A stretch of 64,000 bases of DNA from an uncultured cyanobacterium (GTDB taxonomy: Bacteria; Cyanobacteriota; Cyanobacteriia; Cyanobacteriales; Nostocaceae). How positions within the stretch are numbered: the first letter of the stretch is position 1; every line of letters begins with the position of its first letter. Location: the NCBI GenBank assembly GCA_903848645.1, contig CAINGU010000083.1:80023-144022 (forward strand), in the 5' to 3' direction. The notes beneath the pieces are model-generated. The model was not told where the DNA came from, did no database searches, and was given only the letters and a program-made list of their open reading frames with translations. The position numbers and the translations under genes were made by a program. Positions 36,691-46,327 of the stretch are shown here, one piece after another.

Positions 36691-38310
36691 GTGCGTGTGC
36701 TGACTACAGTTGCAGCCTTACGCTGCTATTTAAATCAATGCCGCTGGCAAAGCCATCTCCGGCCACCAGAGGATCTCGGACTTGATGAACAAACCAGTTG
36801 GTATCCCACAGCAGTTGGTTTAGTCCCCACTATGGGGGGTTTACATCAAGGTCATTTAAGCTTAATTAAACGGGCTAGACAGGAAAATTCGACGGTGATT
36901 GTCAGTATTTTTGTCAATCCCCTGCAATTTGGCCCGAATGAGGACTATCAACGCTATCCCCGCACTCTAGAACAAGACCGACAATTTTGTGAACAAGGGG
37001 GCGTTGATGTAATTTTTGCCCCGACTCCGGAAGAAATCGGCGTGCCTGGGAAGAATATAGCAGAAACTCAGGTGACACAAGTGATCCCTCCATCTGATAT
37101 GATATCTAGCTTGTGTGGTAATTTTCGGCCAGGTCATTTTACTGGTGTGGCAACGATTGTCACTAAGCTTTTAAACTTGGTACAACCTGACCGAGCTTAC
37201 TTCGGACAAAAAGATGGTCAACAACTAGCAATTATTAAACGGTTAGTAGCCGATTTAAATTTGCCAGTAGAAATTGTTGCTTGTCCCACAGTGCGGGAAG
37301 TGTCCGGCTTGGCTTTAAGTTCTCGTAATCAATATTTGACGGCTACAGAAAAAGAGCAAGCAAGGGTGTTATTTAAAGGTTTACGGCAAGCTGAAGCGGC
37401 GTTTCGGGCTGGCGTTCGTCACAGCAGTGAACTAATAGCATTAGCGCGGCAAGAAATCGCAAAAGTTAGCACTATCAGCTTGGAATATATTGAATTAGTT
37501 GAACCGACTACGTTGATGTTTTTAGAAAAAGTTGAGGATGAAGGAATGTTGGCGATCGCTGCTCGTCTTGGTTCTACACGCTTGATTGACAATACGATTC
37601 TGCGCGATGTCAACGACGGGCTACGCCAACCAATCATTGCTATTGATGGTCCGGCTGGTGCTGGTAAATCTACAGTCGCTCGTCAAGTGGCACACCAATT
37701 GGGTTTGGTATATCTAGATACGGGTGCTATGTACAGGGCCATTACTTGGTTAGTGCTGGAACAGGGGATTGCCATTGATGATGATTGTGCTGTGGCTGAA
37801 TTAGCGACTCGGTGTAAAATTGAACTGACTCCTAGCCAAAGTCTACAATCTCCCGTCAAAGTCCAGATTAATGATATTGATGTCACTCAAAAAATTCGCA
37901 CTGTTGAAGTCACTTCTCAAGTATCGGCGATCGCTGCCCAAAGTGCAGTGCGTCAGGCATTGGTTCAACAACAGCAAAGTTGGGGACAACGTGGGGGTTT
38001 AGTCGCTGAAGGCCGAGACATTGGCACTCACGTTTTCCCAGATGCGGAAATTAAAATCTTCTTAACTGCCTCTGTGGGTGAAAGAGCGCGTCGTCGTCTG
38101 CAAGACTTTCAAAAGCAAAATCAACCCGAAGTTAGTTTACAACAACTAGAACAGGACATTGCGGAAAGAGACTTGAAAGATAGCACTCGTAAAGTTTCCC
38201 CTTTACAAAAAGCGGCTGATGCCATTGAACTCCAAACCGATGGTTTAACTGCTTCTGAAGTTGCAGCGCAAATTATTAGCCATTACAATCAGCGGCTATC
38301 CCATTGGTAG
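36691..38310 (+). CDS. panC/cmk: bifunctional pantoate-beta-alanine ligase / cytidylate kinase
   Basis: This 539-residue fusion is typical of cyanobacteria. The N-terminal half (to about residue 290) is PanC: VGLVPTMGGLHQGHLSLI, the substrate region FVNPLQFGPNEDYQRYPR and the GQKDGQQLAII segment; it makes pantothenate for coenzyme A. From about residue 313 comes Cmk: AIDGPAGAGKSTVARQVA (P-loop), YLDTGAMYRAITW and AEGRDIGTHVFP, which phosphorylates (d)CMP. The start codon is GTG. Both halves look complete. With coaBC in the same window, two coenzyme A steps are present but not linked. Confidence 0.97.
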   Translation: MRVLTTVAALRCYLNQCRWQSHLRPPEDLGLDEQTSWYPTAVGLVPTMGGLHQGHLSLIKRARQENSTVIVSIFVNPLQFGPNEDYQRYPRTLEQDRQFCEQGGVDVIFAPTPEEIGVPGKNIAETQVTQVIPPSDMISSLCGNFRPGHFTGVATIVTKLLNLVQPDRAYFGQKDGQQLAIIKRLVADLNLPVEIVACPTVREVSGLALSSRNQYLTATEKEQARVLFKGLRQAEAAFRAGVRHSSELIALARQEIAKVSTISLEYIELVEPTTLMFLEKVEDEGMLAIAARLGSTRLIDNTILRDVNDGLRQPIIAIDGPAGAGKSTVARQVAHQLGLVYLDTGAMYRAITWLVLEQGIAIDDDCAVAELATRCKIELTPSQSLQSPVKVQINDIDVTQKIRTVEVTSQVSAIAAQSAVRQALVQQQQSWGQRGGLVAEGRDIGTHVFPDAEIKIFLTASVGERARRRLQDFQKQNQPEVSLQQLEQDIAERDLKDSTRKVSPLQKAADAIELQTDGLTASEVAAQIISHYNQRLSHW

Positions 38311-38337
38311 TCCGGGACTTTTTGACTTGAAAATGGT

Positions 38338-38359
38338 GGTGAGTGCCGACTAACTCACC
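38338..38359 (+). terminator. possible terminator hairpin after panC/cmk
   Basis: GGTGAGT (38338-38344) and ACTCACC (38353-38359) form a perfect 7-bp stem with an 8-base loop, 28 bases after the stop. Only ATTGTTACC follows, so the T tract is poor. Confidence 0.35.
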
Positions 38360-38655
38360 ATTGTTACCATTCTTAAATTTTAGTGCTTTGAACTACATCC
38401 TAAACTATTTGCAGATTGATTCATCTACCTTGAGATAGATATTAGCCTTGATGGGTGATTAAACTCGCTGTTTTCCGGTTATTTGCTTTATTTACAAACT
38501 ACTTGGTGGAAATTTTCACTTTGGTAGTAGAATAACAATGTTAAGTTTTGTATTGCAGGATTAAGTAGATAAAACTGCTGAAGACAAAACCTGTAATTTG
38601 CCTAGCTCTGGCAATAGCTTTCAACTAGAAAACAGTAAAAAGAGGATTTCATCAA

Positions 38656-39255
38656 ATGGCATTTACACAACCAGCTTTACCTTTTGCTTCGGATGCTTTA
38701 GAATCCTATGGCATGAAGGCTGAAACCTTTGAATATCATTATGGTAAGCATCATAAAGCTTATGTAGATAATTTGAATAAGCTTGTTGATGGTACAGAAT
38801 TAGCTAACAAGTCTTTGGAAGAAGTAATTCAAATTGCTTTTGGTGACTCTGCTAAAGCAGGAATCTTCAATAATGCTGCTCAAGTTTGGAATCACTCTTT
38901 CTTCTGGAATTGCTTAAAACCAGCGGGTGGCGGCGCACCTACAGGCGCATTAGCTGCTAAGATTGACCAAGATTTTGGTAGCTTCGACAAATTCAAAGAA
39001 GAATTTTCCACTGCTGCTGCAACTCAATTTGGTAGTGGTTGGGCTTGGTTGGTTGACGATGGTGGTACACTGAAAGTCATAAAAACCCCCAACGCCGAAA
39101 ACCCCCTCGCGCACGGTAAAAAAGCACTGCTGACCATTGATGTTTGGGAACACGCATATTACATTGATTTCAAAAATGCCCGTCCTGGATTCATCAAGAA
39201 TTTCTTAGATAATTTGGTGAACTGGGATTTTGTCGCTGCAAATTTCGCTGCTTAG
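38656..39255 (+). CDS. sodB: superoxide dismutase [Fe]
   Basis: SodB converts superoxide to oxygen and hydrogen peroxide in the cytosol. The 199-residue protein has the metal ligands His28 (FEYHYGKHH), the His in QVWNHSFFW, and Asp and His in DVWEHAYYID. The Gln in NNAAQVWNH and the general sequence are of the iron type rather than the manganese type. It begins MAFTQPALPF without a signal peptide, as usual for the soluble Fe enzyme. GAGG precedes the ATG. The 345 bases upstream hold no gene. Confidence 0.96.
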   Translation: MAFTQPALPFASDALESYGMKAETFEYHYGKHHKAYVDNLNKLVDGTELANKSLEEVIQIAFGDSAKAGIFNNAAQVWNHSFFWNCLKPAGGGAPTGALAAKIDQDFGSFDKFKEEFSTAAATQFGSGWAWLVDDGGTLKVIKTPNAENPLAHGKKALLTIDVWEHAYYIDFKNARPGFIKNFLDNLVNWDFVAANFAA

Positions 39256-39262
39256 ATTTTAA

Positions 39263-39313
39263 TTAATAATTAATAATTGATAATTGATAATTTTTAATTG
39301 TCAATTGTCAATT
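39263..39313. repeat. AT-rich heptameric tandem repeat
   Basis: TTAATAA twice and TTGATAA twice in a row (39263-39290) are followed by TTGTCAA words in near-inverted order, so the block can also fold back. It lies between convergent sodB and the Uma2 gene. Confidence 0.8.
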
Positions 39314-39363
39314 ACCCAAACTAATGCTATTTAATTTTTTTAACCGTGATCAAATCTAAATTT

Positions 39364-40038
39364 TTATAGTGTATTGATATCAATTCCTTTAGCTTGCAAT
39401 TTTGCTAACAAGTCTTGATATTTTTGATGTTCTTGTTCTGCCCGTTGATATTCTTGTTCTGCCCGTTGATTTAACTCCAAAGATGTGAGAAACTTTTTTC
39501 CATCAGGATAATAAATTTCTAAATTACTTGATGTTAATTCAAAACGTATTCCTAAACGGGGACTTACCCAATTATTAATTTCTTCAATGTCTTCTAACCA
39601 TTCTTCTTGAAGAATAAATCCGGTTAACTCAATTTTTTCTGGATGATAAACATAGTATTCTTCTACACCATGACGTTGATAAAAAAGGAGTTTTTTCGCC
39701 ATTTCTTGACTGCGATTTCCTGGAGATAGAATTTCAAATACTACTTGAGGGGCAATATTATTTTCTTCCCATTGTTTATAAGAACCTCGTTTACCTTTTG
39801 TCCTACCGAAAATCACCATAACATCAGGTGCTTGACGGGTTTTTACATTTCCCTCAACAGGATACCAAAGTAAATCACCTGCTATGAATATATCATTTTC
39901 TGAAGCAAATAATATTTCTAAATTTTCTTTAATTTTGACTATCCATTCATAATGTTCTGTATTATCAGCCATTGGATTTCCATCGCTATCAGGGTAGATG
40001 ATTTCTGTTTGAGTTTCTGGTGTAAGTTGCTGTACCAT
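39364..40038 (-). CDS. Uma2 family (DUF820) putative endonuclease
   Basis: A 224-residue member of the Uma2 family, which is expanded in cyanobacteria and has a PD-(D/E)XK nuclease fold: ARQAPDVMVIFG type strand (RQAPDVMV) and VVFEILSPGNRSQEM with the catalytic Glu region, then YYVYHPEKIELTGF. The C-terminus has heptad repeats (RAEQEYQRAEQEHQKYQ) for coiled-coil pairing. Functions of the family are unproven; defence and mobile-element roles are suspected. It is alone between sodB and chlD. Confidence 0.88.
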   Translation of the reverse strand: MVQQLTPETQTEIIYPDSDGNPMADNTEHYEWIVKIKENLEILFASENDIFIAGDLLWYPVEGNVKTRQAPDVMVIFGRTKGKRGSYKQWEENNIAPQVVFEILSPGNRSQEMAKKLLFYQRHGVEEYYVYHPEKIELTGFILQEEWLEDIEEINNWVSPRLGIRFELTSSNLEIYYPDGKKFLTSLELNQRAEQEYQRAEQEHQKYQDLLAKLQAKGIDINTL

Positions 40039-40124
40039 ATCTCTAGCTCCATTTTTAACTTGACAGTGGCACTGGTGAACCTATTGATAATTATATGTTA
40101 GTTGGGAATCACTTGTGAAAAACC

Positions 40125-40157
40125 AGATACCCGACTTCTTTGAGAAGTTGGGTATCT
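40125..40157. repeat. palindromic hairpin repeat, copy 2 (CGACTTCT core)
   Basis: AGATACCCGACTTCTT and GAGAAGTTGGGTATCT pair almost fully. It is related to the hairpin at 1114-1146. Confidence 0.6.
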
Positions 40158-40308
40158 CAACAACAGGAAATATTTTACTTAAATCAAGCTGTAAATCAGG
40201 AAATCAATTGTAGTCATAAATCTTGCTCCTTGAGGAATTGCCATTACATATATTCTAAAATGTGCCAGGAATTGCTATGCTAAAACTATAATAACTATTA
40301 AGGAAACA

Positions 40309-42330
40309 ATGCGATTGCCTACTCTTACCCCGACAATGACTGCTTTTCCCTTGGCTGCTGTAGTTGGTCAAGAAGCAATTAAGATAGCCTTGCTGTTAAC
40401 AGCAGTTGATCCCGTTTTGGGGGGTGTGGTAATTGCGGGTCGTCGTGGTACGGCTAAATCTGTGATGGCGCGTGCCATTCACGCTTTATTACCACCTATT
40501 GAAGTTGTTAAAGGTTCTGTTAGCAACTGTGACCCCAACCACCCGGAAGAATGGGATGATAAACTTTTAGCGGAACAAAGACAGGAGATAGAAACGGAAA
40601 TTATCCCTGCACCTTTTTTACAAATTCCTCTGGGGATTACGGAAGATCGGCTTTTAGGTTCTGTGGATGTGGAACAGTCGGTTAAACAAGGTGATACAAT
40701 TTTTCAACCGGGGTTACTCGCTACAGCTAACCGAGGTGTGCTGTATGTGGATGAAATCAATTTATTAGATGACCAAATTAGTAACCAACTTTTATCTGTA
40801 TTATCAGACGGACGTAACCAAATTGAACGGGAAGGGATAAGTTTTCAACATCCTTGCAAACCGTTGTTTATTGCCACTTATAATCCAGAAGAAGGGGCGT
40901 TAAGAGAGCATTTACTTGATAGAATAGCGATCGCCCTATCAGCAGATGGAGTTCTGGGTATAGATCAAAGAGTACAGGCAGTTGAACAAGCAATTTCTTA
41001 TTCCAAGTCTCCCTCAGAATTTCTCCAGCAATACAGCGAAGATATAGACTCACTCAAAACCCAAATTATCCTGGCACGGGAATGGTTAAAAGAAGTCACC
41101 ATTACCCAAGAACAAATTGCCTATCTCGTCAATGAAGCCATTCGCGGGGGTGTGGAAGGACACCGTGCAGAATTATTTGCGGTGCGTGTAGCCAAAGCCG
41201 CTGCGGCTCTAGAAGGACGGAACAGCGTCACCGCTGATGATTTGCGTCGCGCTGTGGAATTGGTGATAGTACCTAGAACTACAATAGTGCAGACACCGCC
41301 GCCGGATCAACCACCCCCACCTCCCCCACCACCACAAGAAAATCAAGACGAGTCGGAATCCGAAGAAGAACAAGAGGAAGAACAGGAAGAGGAAAAAGAA
41401 GAAGAACAAGAACAGCAAGAACCCCCAGACATTCCCGAAGAATTTATCTTTGATCCAGAAGGGGTAATTCTTGACCCAGAAGTGCTTTATTTTACCCAAA
41501 TGGCACAACGGCAAGGTAAATCTGGAAGTCGCAGTATTATCTTCTCTGACGACCGGGGACGGTACATCAAGCCGATGATTCCCAAAGGTAAAGCTAGAAG
41601 AATAGCCGTAGATGCCACGTTGCGAGCCGCAGCCCCGTATCAAAAATCACGTCGTGCCAGACAACCAGATAAAAAGGTAATTGTTGAACAGGGAGATATC
41701 CGTTCTAAGCGGTTGGTGAGAAAAGCCGGTGCTTTAGTGGTATTTGTTGTAGATGCTTCTGGTTCAATGGCTTTAAATCGGATGCAATCTGCTAAAGGTG
41801 CGGTGATGCAGCTTTTAACAGAAGCCTATCAAAATCGTGACCAAGTATCTTTAATCCCCTTTCGAGGAGAACAAGCAGAAGTATTGTTACCTCCTACCCG
41901 TTCCATTGCTTTAGCCAAAAATCGCTTAGAAAGATTACCCTGTGGTGGTGGTTCACCCCTCGCACATGGGTTAACTCAAGCCGTGCGTGTCGGTGTAAAT
42001 GCCCAAATGGGTGGGGATATCGGTCAAGTTGTGATTGTGGCAATTACTGACGGTCGCGGTAATATTCCTTTGGCTCGTTCTTTAGGAGAACCCATAGAAC
42101 CAGGTGAAAAGCCCGATATCAAAGCCGAATTATTAGAGATTGCGGGCAGAATTCGGGCTTCAGGGATGCAATTGTTGGTAATTGATACTGAGAGTAAGTT
42201 TGTTTCTACTGGCTTTGCAAAGGAATTGTCAAAAACAGCCGGAGGTAAATATTATCACCTACCGAAAGCCACCGATAAAGCTATTGCGGCTATGACCAGG
42301 GGAGCGATCGCAGACATGAAAGCAAAGTAA
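40309..42330 (+). CDS. chlD: magnesium chelatase subunit D
   Basis: ChlD, with ChlI and ChlH, inserts magnesium into protoporphyrin IX, the first committed step to chlorophyll. The 673 residues comprise an AAA+ domain related to ChlI ([36 protein letters not shown]), a linker of prolines and a long Glu-rich run (about 330-372) and a C-terminal integrin-I/vWA domain with the MIDAS motif D482-x-S484-x-S486. AAGGA precedes the ATG. The gene is complete, but a diverged second copy of its last 135 bases lies about 4.2 kb downstream, at the far end of an accessory island. Confidence 0.97.
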   Translation: MRLPTLTPTMTAFPLAAVVGQEAIKIALLLTAVDPVLGGVVIAGRRGTAKSVMARAIHALLPPIEVVKGSVSNCDPNHPEEWDDKLLAEQRQEIETEIIPAPFLQIPLGITEDRLLGSVDVEQSVKQGDTIFQPGLLATANRGVLYVDEINLLDDQISNQLLSVLSDGRNQIEREGISFQHPCKPLFIATYNPEEGALREHLLDRIAIALSADGVLGIDQRVQAVEQAISYSKSPSEFLQQYSEDIDSLKTQIILAREWLKEVTITQEQIAYLVNEAIRGGVEGHRAELFAVRVAKAAAALEGRNSVTADDLRRAVELVIVPRTTIVQTPPPDQPPPPPPPPQENQDESESEEEQEEEQEEEKEEEQEQQEPPDIPEEFIFDPEGVILDPEVLYFTQMAQRQGKSGSRSIIFSDDRGRYIKPMIPKGKARRIAVDATLRAAAPYQKSRRARQPDKKVIVEQGDIRSKRLVRKAGALVVFVVDASGSMALNRMQSAKGAVMQLLTEAYQNRDQVSLIPFRGEQAEVLLPPTRSIALAKNRLERLPCGGGSPLAHGLTQAVRVGVNAQMGGDIGQVVIVAITDGRGNIPLARSLGEPIEPGEKPDIKAELLEIAGRIRASGMQLLVIDTESKFVSTGFAKELSKTAGGKYYHLPKATDKAIAAMTRGAIADMKAK

Positions 42331-42374
42331 GGTGTTTTGGGATTGACAACTACAAAATATCCCCATAAATGTAG

Positions 42375-42395
42375 GGGTTTAGCAGTGCTAAACCC
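42375..42395. repeat. perfect palindrome after chlD
   Basis: GGGTTTAGCA and TGCTAAACCC are perfect 10-base arms around one G. It is preceded by TGTAG as the other GGG-type palindromes are. It may help end the chlD transcript, though no T run follows. Confidence 0.7.
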
Positions 42396-42492
42396 TTACC
42401 CACTGGCCACACCACTAAGAAATTAGATCATTTATTTTGTAGATAATTAATTTATGACTCATACTAAAATAGTAACAATGGAGTTTAAACCC

Positions 42493-42810
42493 ATGACACA
42501 AACAACCCCAAAAACAGCAAGAAGAAGAGGAAGGATTTTCCCTGAACTGACTTTATCACCAGAAGAATTAGCTAGACGGAAAGCAGAAGATGAACAATTT
42601 TATCAACGTTGTTGGACAATTTTTCAAAAATTGCTTCCTGAGTTTATAAAAGATCATTATGGTTGGTATATTGCCATAGAACCCAATAGTGGTGATTATT
42701 TTATTGATCAAAATAAGGAAGTTGCTAGTAAGAAAGCAAGGGAGAAACATCCTAATGTGATACATTTTTTATTTGGCATCAATGAAACTGGAGTAACTGG
42801 GAGAATATGA
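42493..42810 (+). CDS. small protein found upstream of aspartic-protease-like genes
   Basis: From the ATG at 42493 the protein has 105 residues; GGAG nine bases upstream favours this start over ATGs at 42454 and 42478. The sequence FIKDHYGWYIAIEPNSGDYFIDQ and HFLFGINETGVTGRI is a pattern I remember from small cyanobacterial proteins encoded just before retroviral-type aspartic protease genes. Its stop overlaps the ATG of such a gene (ATGA), but that gene is truncated here. The function is unknown; the pairing suggests a small mobile or toxin-antitoxin-like module. Confidence 0.6.
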   Translation: MTQTTPKTARRRGRIFPELTLSPEELARRKAEDEQFYQRCWTIFQKLLPEFIKDHYGWYIAIEPNSGDYFIDQNKEVASKKAREKHPNVIHFLFGINETGVTGRI

Positions 42811-42954
42811 TAGAAGGTAATATTGGATAATCAAGAGTATGAAATTCCCGTTTATGTTGGAGATAAATTAACGGAAATTTTATTGGGTTCAGAGTGGTTG
42901 GAATTTTTGCCTTTGGTGGTGAATTTTCCAGATGGTATTTTGACATTGGGATGA
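42807..42954 (+). pseudogene. remnant of a retroviral-type aspartic protease gene
   Basis: The ATG at 42807 overlaps the stop of the previous gene and reads MIEGNIG before a stop. In a shifted frame the sequence from about 42822 reads EIPVYVGDKLTEILLGSEWL, then VVNFPDGILTLG and a TGA at 42952-42954, which resembles the end of cyanobacterial clan AA proteases. The central part with the D-T-G active site is missing, so this is a deletion remnant. Confidence 0.6.
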
Positions 42955-42994
42955 TTTTTTTGATAAAATTAAAATATTCGTAAACAGAAAAATA

Positions 42995-43261
42995 ATGAAT
43001 ATTCAAATTCAACCAGAATTAGAGCAAATTATTGAATCACAAATTGCTACAGGTAGATATGCAAATCCTGAAGAAGTAATTAGTCAAGCGTTGAAATTGC
43101 TTTTGCAGTGGGAAAAAGGTTATCAGAATTGGGTTTCAGAAACACGGGAAAAGGTTGATGTTTCTATTGAACAATTAGATAGAGGGGAAGGTATTGATGG
43201 GGAAGTTGTGATTGAAAAATTGCGGGATAAGTTGCGTAAAGCCAGAGAGATACAAGGATGA
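42995..43261 (+). CDS. ParD-type (ribbon-helix-helix) antitoxin
   Basis: An 88-residue antitoxin of the ParD/CopG type: a short N-terminal strand (MNIQIQPELEQIIESQI), the helices around GRYANPEEVISQALKLLLQWE and a helical tail (GVVIEKLRDKLRKAREIQ-like) that would hold a ParE toxin. Its stop codon overlaps the ATG of a ParE-type gene (ATGA), the usual coupling. That toxin is cut after 24 codons, so the antitoxin no longer has a working partner here. Confidence 0.85.
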   Translation: MNIQIQPELEQIIESQIATGRYANPEEVISQALKLLLQWEKGYQNWVSETREKVDVSIEQLDRGEGIDGEVVIEKLRDKLRKAREIQG

Positions 43262-43332
43262 AACAGCATATTATTTCTCCAGAAGCAAGTCGGGATTTAT
43301 CAGAAATTATTGATTATTTTGTTTTCCAATAA
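43258..43332 (+). pseudogene. truncated ParE-type toxin
   Basis: MKQHIISPEASRDLSEIIDY followed by FVFQ and a stop. The first 20 residues are a typical ParE/RelE start; the remaining 70 or so are missing. The sequence after the break, read on the minus strand, gives LQVTWEELKKIIGKQ, which looks like the end of an unrelated gene, so foreign DNA has replaced the toxin body. Confidence 0.75.
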
Positions 43333-43401
43333 TCTTCTTTAATTCTTCCCAAGTAACCTGTAAATTGAAAATTTAAGTCTCAGTAATGACAACAAAATTT
43401 T

Positions 43402-44703
43402 TTAAATATTAATATTTTTAATTTCTTCCCAAGCATCATTAATTTTATCACGATTACGAACTATCTTTTCGGGTGTTGTATCTCTTCTAACTGCTTGCAA
43501 CATAGTCAGACTTTCCTTAGCAAAGAATAACCATTGAGGCAAATTAATAGCTAAAGGATTACCAGCGTATGTAAAAATTTTTAGCGCATTGCCACTAGCT
43601 GATATTGCATGAGCTAAAAACAACATTTTATGAAGTTTTAGATTAGATTGAATTTGATACATTTCTCTATTTACAATAGAAGTATGCAAGGAGTATTGAA
43701 GTTGTTCTGCACTATCCAAACATGAAAGATAGTGATAAGCTCTGACAATTATTTCTATAACAGCTACAGGAACTGACATTGTAATAAAGTGTCTTAGATC
43801 ATAACCATTTAAATACATCCATCTAGATATATCTGCTATGGTTTTTGTATCCGATCCATAAAAACCAAATTGTATAAGTTGGAGAAATGCCCATCCAGGA
43901 ATAGGAACTCCCATTTTAGTAGACATATCAGATATAATATGACCCAACCAAATCAAAGGAGCAAAGGCTTTATCTTCCAATGACATATCAAATGTTTTCA
44001 AAATATGAAGATTCCCATTGATGTCGAAAGCAGTCATATTGCCATTGATAATGTCTAGCGTTCCAAATATCAGACCAAATAGCGGATCATGGCCAAGACT
44101 TAATAACCTATGAGTTTTGGGATTAAATCCTTTAATATTCGGATTAATACTTTGGTCATAAGAAACTTTACAAGTATCTTCACACCACTTTAAAAATGGA
44201 TTTAATTCTCCTTCTTGATCAATACCTAAAGTTTTTAAGCATTGTGTAAAATTACTTCCTTCTTGTTTATATTTTCCTAGATAGTTGATATCTTTGGGAA
44301 TTTTGACCACTAAAAAATCAAGAATAGTAGCAACTAAACCTGATATACCAACTATTGCATAATCTAAGTTAGATAATGGAGGCAAAAATTCTGGGTTTCT
44401 GAAAACCTCTTCTTTGACCCTATCCTCAATAATCAGAAAGTTGTTATTTAAGAAAATTTCATCTTCCCAAATTAGTTGCCTTTGTGATTTAGATGGTTGT
44501 AAATTAGTATCTAAGATATTCCTGATAATATCTTCTGAAACTCCAATATCTTTAGCTAGACTAATTACATCATTTTGTAATTGTGTCAATTTTTCTGTTT
44601 CCTGTTTCTGAGTCTGATTAATTGTGGCAAAAGAAAAATGAATATCTCTAACTCTTTGAGACATTTCCAAAAACTCATTATCCCAATTCAATATCCTAGA
44701 CAT
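43402..44703 (-). CDS. large protein of unknown family; predicted membrane metal-dependent hydrolase
   Basis: A 433-residue protein. Residues 1-100 are helical and charged. A hydrophobic segment lies at about 114-133, and the C-terminal half has further amphipathic or membrane helices. The spaced motifs T-H198-R199...G-H205-D206-P-L-F-G and G-H255-x2-S-D259 resemble the H-R...H-S...H-x3-D ligand pattern of membrane-bound hydrolases such as YdjM (DUF457); this is my inference from spacing and not a firm family match. It follows the glycine-zipper protein gene after 14 bases and is the last gene of the three-gene module in the chlD-tail island. Confidence 0.6.
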   Translation of the reverse strand: MSRILNWDNEFLEMSQRVRDIHFSFATINQTQKQETEKLTQLQNDVISLAKDIGVSEDIIRNILDTNLQPSKSQRQLIWEDEIFLNNNFLIIEDRVKEEVFRNPEFLPPLSNLDYAIVGISGLVATILDFLVVKIPKDINYLGKYKQEGSNFTQCLKTLGIDQEGELNPFLKWCEDTCKVSYDQSINPNIKGFNPKTHRLLSLGHDPLFGLIFGTLDIINGNMTAFDINGNLHILKTFDMSLEDKAFAPLIWLGHIISDMSTKMGVPIPGWAFLQLIQFGFYGSDTKTIADISRWMYLNGYDLRHFITMSVPVAVIEIIVRAYHYLSCLDSAEQLQYSLHTSIVNREMYQIQSNLKLHKMLFLAHAISASGNALKIFTYAGNPLAINLPQWLFFAKESLTMLQAVRRDTTPEKIVRNRDKINDAWEEIKNINI

Positions 44704-44717
44704 AAAAAATTTCCTAT

Positions 44718-45664
44718 TTATAGCAAGTCTTGGTTTCTCTTTAATGCGTTTTTTAAATACTCAATTGCTTTTTCCAGATTTTCTATTTTTTGCCTGTTTT
44801 GTTCCTTATTCAGAATTAAATCATCTTTTTGATCTTCAAGAGAGCGAATAGCTTGTCTTTGCTCCTTAATAATTTCTTGAGCTAAACGAATATCTTTTTG
44901 AATGAGGACAATTTCTTTCATTACAACTTCTAACTTAGCTGCTTGTGTTAAAGCAGCATCTGGCGATTGAGCAAACAAAGCACCAACACCAACACCCGCA
45001 CCTGCACCAAGAATCGCACCACCACCAACAATGACTGCAAAACCACCCGCCATTCCCAAACCACCTGCTGCTATTGCACCTCCTCCAAGAGCGGCTAAAA
45101 CAGCTGATACCGCTGCTGCACCAGATAACCCAGGCGCTAGTATAGGTGCTAATAAACCTGCGATTACTGGCGTGAAAAATGCTGCTGTGATGGCTAAAGC
45201 AACTGCACCCAAGACACCGATTAGCCAGGGATTTAAACCACCTTTAATTCCTTGAATCGCCTCATTATAGTTCGACTTAAAACGTGTAACAACATCTGAA
45301 TCTAAATCTAGGCTTCTGGCAAAAAATCTTAATTTATGTGTAAGTTTGTATTCGTCAGATATTTTTAGATTTTTATATTTGTCATCATTTGTGTTACCAA
45401 GGTTATAATATGGCTTAAAAATAACTACCTCTAAGAACATTATATATAGAGTTAATTTATTTCCCACATCTGTCTTAATCGCTGTAATTAATTGTTTGAG
45501 TAATTCAAAATCTGTGATCAAATTAGAGGAAGAATGACTATGATTTTCTTGATTAATTTGTCCTTGTAAAAAAAGTTCAGTTGATTCTTTCCACTGATAT
45601 AACCATTGCCTTGATAGCTAAACATGATTCTTGTTTGTTCCAGAGTTAAACCAAATTCTTTCAT
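44718..45664 (-). CDS. glycine-zipper membrane protein with coiled coil; interrupted by a frameshift
   Basis: The intact part (from 45521, a TTG codon, to 44718) has 267 residues: a helical start, a membrane region of about 100 residues rich in Gly/Ala (GAAAVSAVLAALGGGAIAAGG, then more GxGxG) and a long coiled coil (EVVMKEIVLIQKDIRLAQEI to LEKAIEYLKNALKR). Upstream, an ATG at 45664 with AAGGA before it opens MKEFGLTLEQTRIMFSYQGN, which joins this frame only if a run of seven A (45568-45574) had one more base. The true gene is therefore about 315 residues with a homopolymer frameshift. The profile recalls pore-forming or membrane-tethered effectors. Confidence 0.65.
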
Positions 45665-45766
45665 TGTCTTTTTCCTTAAAGTTGTACTACTGAATCTTAA
45701 TTACAACAAATTCTAATTTTATTAAGCACATTTGCTTAAATTTGTTTATTTAATTTGGAAGTTTTA

Positions 45767-46072
45767 TTACATTGAGACTAATTTATACAAATTATCCTCA
45801 CTATGCAAACCCGCCTTTAACACATCTAAACCCGTCTGTGACGTGAGAGTATAACTAATTGCAGAACCCTTTTTAGTAACAGTAACAGCCCCCTGTGCTT
45901 CCAAATCCTCTAAAATACCCTGATAGTCAGCCTTATTCTTACCTTTGGAATCTATCCGCTTCGTCAATTTACCCTTAGCTACCTTCTGCTGACTTCCTCC
46001 CAAATCCCACAACGCAAGCAGCAAGCGAGTTTTAGCGTAACCCGTCTGTAAATCATTGATTTTTGGACTCAT
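45767..46072 (-). CDS. winged-helix-like small protein, first gene of the island module
   Basis: A 101-residue soluble protein. LLLALWDLGGSQQKVAKGKL, a helix around YQGILEDLEAQG and the hairpin AVTVTKKGSAISYTLTSQTG followed by a last helix fit a winged helix-turn-helix. It is upstream of the membrane protein gene on the same strand, 102 bases away, and could regulate it or act with it. A fragment of a second homologue lies at about 46328-46381. Confidence 0.6.
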   Translation of the reverse strand: MSPKINDLQTGYAKTRLLLALWDLGGSQQKVAKGKLTKRIDSKGKNKADYQGILEDLEAQGAVTVTKKGSAISYTLTSQTGLDVLKAGLHSEDNLYKLVSM

Positions 46073-46327
46073 GATGATGTGTGATAAATAACTAAAATAA
46101 TTATAATCGTGATTGTAATTTTTATTTTCTCAAAGCCAAATATCATTTATTTTCTCAATATTCTTGACAAATATCTCAATTTATCGGCATAAAAAGCAAC
46201 GGAAAATTTACGTACCTTATACCACTACAGAAAAAAGATACATTTACAGAAGTTCTTATATATGTAGACTACACTCTTAATTCCTCTCCGTGCCTCTGCG
46301 TGGGAAAAATGGTTTCCGTTGATAAAA

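Noticed and set aside
44414..45255. Plus-strand frames within the island module
   Set aside because: They are antisense to the 433-residue and glycine-zipper genes and mirror their composition (Ala/Pro-rich opposite the Gly/Ala block).
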